64,000 nucleotides of DNA. Origin: an uncultured Ulvibacter sp. (GTDB taxonomy: Bacteria > Bacteroidota > Bacteroidia > Flavobacteriales > Flavobacteriaceae). Positions 61,780 through 64,000 of the stretch are shown one piece after another. Every line of letters begins with the position of its first letter. Position 1 is the first letter of the stretch. The notes under the pieces were generated by a model. It saw nothing but the letters and a program-made list of their open reading frames with translations, made no database searches and was not told the DNA's origin. The stretch is from contig CALIAF010000031.1 in the NCBI GenBank assembly GCA_938041335.1, forward strand, positions 124,001-188,000. Reading direction: 5' to 3'. Both the position numbers and the translations under genes were made by a program.

Positions 61780-63180
61780 ATGTCTACATATGACGTTGCA
61801 GTAATAGGTTCTGGTCCCGGAGGATATGTATCAGCTATTCGCTGTGCACAATTAGGTATGAAAACTGCCATTATTGAAAAATATAACACTTTAGGCGGTA
61901 CCTGTCTTAATGTAGGGTGTATACCAAGTAAAGCACTTTTAGATTCTTCGCATCATTATGAAGATGCCATCAAGCATTTTGAAGATCACGGAATTGAGAT
62001 TCCTGGAGAAGTAAAAATCAATTTTAAGAAAATGGTGGAGCGTAAAGCCTCTGTTGTAGATCAAACTACAAAGGGAATCGAGTTTTTAATGAGCAAAAAC
62101 AAAATTGATGTTTTTACCGGAATGGGCTCATTTAAGGATGCAACGCACATTGAGATAAAAGGAGATAAAACACAAACTATTGAGGCGAAAAACACCATTA
62201 TTGCTACTGGTAGTAAGCCATCTACCTTACCTTTTATCACATTAGATAAAGAAAGAGTAATTACTTCTACAGAGGCGTTAAAGCTCCCAGAAATCCCTAA
62301 ACACATGGTTGTGATAGGTGGTGGAGTAATTGGTCTAGAATTAGGTCAAGTGTACCGACGTCTAGGTGCAGAAGTTTCTGTAGTAGAATATATGGATCGT
62401 ATTATCCCTACAATGGATGGCGCTCAAAGTAAAGAATTAATGAAAGCGATGAAGAAACAAGGCGTGAAATTCTTTCTTTCTCATAAAGTTTCCGGAGTAT
62501 CTAGAAAAGGAGAAGAGGTAACCATCACAGCAACAGATAAAAAAGACAAAGAAGTAACCTTTACAGGAGATTACTGTTTGGTTTCTGTAGGTCGTAAACC
62601 TTACACAGATGGACTAGGTGCAGATAAGGCGGGAATTAAAATTACAGAACGCGGTCAAATAGAAGTAAATGATCATTTACAGACTAACATATCAAATATC
62701 TACGCCATAGGTGATGTAATTAAAGGAGCGATGTTAGCGCATAAAGCAAGTGAAGAAGGTACTCTTGTTGCCGAAATATTAGCGGGTCAAAAACCGCACA
62801 TAAATTATAACTTAATTCCGGGTGTGGTCTACACCTGGCCAGAAGTGGCGAGTGTTGGTAAAACAGAAGAGCAATTAAAAGAGGCTAAAGTGGAGTACAA
62901 ATCTGGGCAGTTCCCGATGCGGGCATTAGGTAGAAGTCGTGCTAGTGGTGATACTGACGGATTTGTAAAAATACTAAGTGATAAAACTACAGATGAGGTG
63001 CTTGGAGTTCATATGGTAGGGGCAAGAGTTGCAGATCTAATTGCAGAAGCTGTTACCGCAATGGAGTTTAGAGCCAGTGCAGAAGATATTGCTCGTATGA
63101 GTCACGCACACCCTACGTATGCAGAAGCAGTAAAAGAAGCAGCATTAGCAGCTACTGGAGACAGAGCCTTGCATATTTAA
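61780..63180 (+). CDS. lpdA: Dihydrolipoyl dehydrogenase
   Basis: 466 residues. FAD loop VIGSGPGGYVSAIR, redox disulfide GGTCLNVGCIPSKALL, NAD loop VVIGGGVIGLELGQVYRRLG, YAIGDV, and the C-terminal catalytic HAHPTYAEAVKEA. It is the E3 subunit of pyruvate and 2-oxoglutarate dehydrogenase and glycine cleavage. A stand-alone gene with a terminator downstream. Confidence 0.96.
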   Translation: MSTYDVAVIGSGPGGYVSAIRCAQLGMKTAIIEKYNTLGGTCLNVGCIPSKALLDSSHHYEDAIKHFEDHGIEIPGEVKINFKKMVERKASVVDQTTKGIEFLMSKNKIDVFTGMGSFKDATHIEIKGDKTQTIEAKNTIIATGSKPSTLPFITLDKERVITSTEALKLPEIPKHMVVIGGGVIGLELGQVYRRLGAEVSVVEYMDRIIPTMDGAQSKELMKAMKKQGVKFFLSHKVSGVSRKGEEVTITATDKKDKEVTFTGDYCLVSVGRKPYTDGLGADKAGIKITERGQIEVNDHLQTNISNIYAIGDVIKGAMLAHKASEEGTLVAEILAGQKPHINYNLIPGVVYTWPEVASVGKTEEQLKEAKVEYKSGQFPMRALGRSRASGDTDGFVKILSDKTTDEVLGVHMVGARVADLIAEAVTAMEFRASAEDIARMSHAHPTYAEAVKEAALAATGDRALHI

Positions 63181-63200
63181 AATTAAACAACAATTTTAAA

Positions 63201-63234
63201 AAACCATTTTGAATCTTTCAAAATGGTTTTTTTG
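63201..63234 (+). terminator. Terminator of lpdA
   Basis: AAACCATTTTGAA pairs with TTCAAAATGGTTT around TC, followed by a T-run. Confidence 0.85.
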
Positions 63235-63430
63235 TTTTCAATATCTTTGTTGGAAATCGAAATCGAAAAATTGAAATATCAGATTGAGCATTATTAGAAA
63301 AATCGATTTAGTATTTTGAAAATACCCAACGTAGTTGTTAGAAATCAATAAAACAAACCTAGGTTTAATATTAGTGGATGCTCTTAGATTAACATGATCC
63401 AAATATTAAAACTAAATCATAGAATTATTA

Positions 63431-64000
63431 ATGCGCCACATTAGAACTAAAAAAATTCAACTCAATGCTCCCCTAAAGACGCGTTTGTTACAATGGGCGC
63501 AACAGTTTGAAGAGGTAGTGTGGCTAGACTCTAATGATCATCTAGATGAAAACAGCTCGTACAAAGCCATACTCGCCGTAGATGCGTTTACGGCTATAAA
63601 AACAGATAGCCAGCAAGCTTTTGAGAAGCTGGAAGAATACCAGAAATTGGCCAGCGACTGGTTGTTCGGGTATTTATCTTATGACCTTAAAAATGATGTG
63701 GAGCGATTATCTTCGGCCAATTATGATGGCCTTGGATTTCCAGATTTATATTTTTTTCAGCCAAAGAAAGTGTTTCTTTTTTCTGAAAATGAAGTAACTT
63801 TTCAATACCTAAATATGGTAGATGATGAGGTAGAAAGCGACTGGGAAGCTATAATGCAAATGCCAGTGGGCGATGCCAGTGACGTTTCAGAAACCATTAA
63901 AATACGACTAAGAACTTCTAAAGACACCTATGCAGAAAAGGTGAGTAAGATGCTCGATCACATACATCGAGGTGATATTTATGAAGCAAATTTCTGTCAA
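63431..64000 (+). CDS. pabB: Aminodeoxychorismate synthase component I, N-terminal part (3' truncated by window)
   Basis: 190 codons from ATG at 63431 to the window end with no stop. The visible part shows the anthranilate synthase component I-like N-terminal domain (WLFGYLSYDLKNDVERL, FPDLYFFQPKKVFLF) and the start of the chorismate-binding domain (KVSKMLDHIHRGDIYEANFC, form of the GDIyqvN motif). The short N-terminus fits PabB rather than TrpE. It works with PabA in folate synthesis. Confidence 0.85.
   Translation, partial: MRHIRTKKIQLNAPLKTRLLQWAQQFEEVVWLDSNDHLDENSSYKAILAVDAFTAIKTDSQQAFEKLEEYQKLASDWLFGYLSYDLKNDVERLSSANYDGLGFPDLYFFQPKKVFLFSENEVTFQYLNMVDDEVESDWEAIMQMPVGDASDVSETIKIRLRTSKDTYAEKVSKMLDHIHRGDIYEANFCQ

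Overview
The window is a low-GC chromosomal stretch from a member of the phylum Bacteroidota, almost certainly family Flavobacteriaceae and probably marine. The evidence is TAnnTTTG-type promoters, a GLPGLI/TonB-receptor pair, a type IX secretion sorting domain, a FecI-FecR-TonB-receptor trio, HYC_CC_PP, DUF3810, DUF2911 and DUF2853 proteins, and housekeeping genes of flavobacterial type (purB, ribB with a degenerate ribA half, ftsK, pepD, tpx-dgkA, lpdA).

Region 1 (1-13.2 kb) is the most unusual part. After the tail of a BTAD-type regulator come three small phasin-like genes, the middle one with a histone-H1-like Lys/Ala tail. Three copies of one 40-bp promoter element lie in front of them. 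A TetR-type regulator with palindromes in its upstream region then heads a tight operon: ABC1-family kinase, wax ester synthase/diacylglycerol acyltransferase fused to an SCP2 lipid-carrier domain, monoacylglycerol-lipase-like hydrolase, second serine hydrolase, a giant GPAT-HAD phosphatase-LPAAT fusion, and gpsA. Read together this is a nearly complete route from dihydroxyacetone phosphate to triacylglycerol or wax ester, with lipases and candidate granule-coat proteins. I propose a neutral-lipid storage locus.

Region 2 (13.1-23.7 kb): tRNA-Ser(TGA), a duplicated 97-bp palindrome-rich repeat, then an eight-gene minus-strand copper/heavy-metal island (CusB-, CusC- and CusA-like efflux proteins, metal-binding lipoproteins, an HMA-MauE protein, HYC_CC_PP, and an acetolactate-decarboxylase-like lipoprotein). 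It ends in decayed gene fragments.

Region 3 (23.7-31.4 kb): LpxL-type acyltransferase, DUF3124 lipoprotein, and an exonuclease/GIY-YIG nuclease whose 3' end is duplicated 4.6 kb downstream. Between the two copies lie a Pycsar-effector-like membrane protein and a giant outer-membrane protein with a metal-site-dead phosphoesterase domain.

Region 4 (31.4-52.7 kb): mostly core metabolism and cell-envelope genes, including a secreted dikinase-like protein with a type IX sorting tail. Region 5 (52.8-64 kb): a Kazal-repeat lipoprotein divergent from an ECF sigma/FecR/TonB-receptor trio, an NhaC antiporter, a PLP gamma-lyase with divergent Lrp regulator, lpdA, and the start of pabB, which runs off the window.
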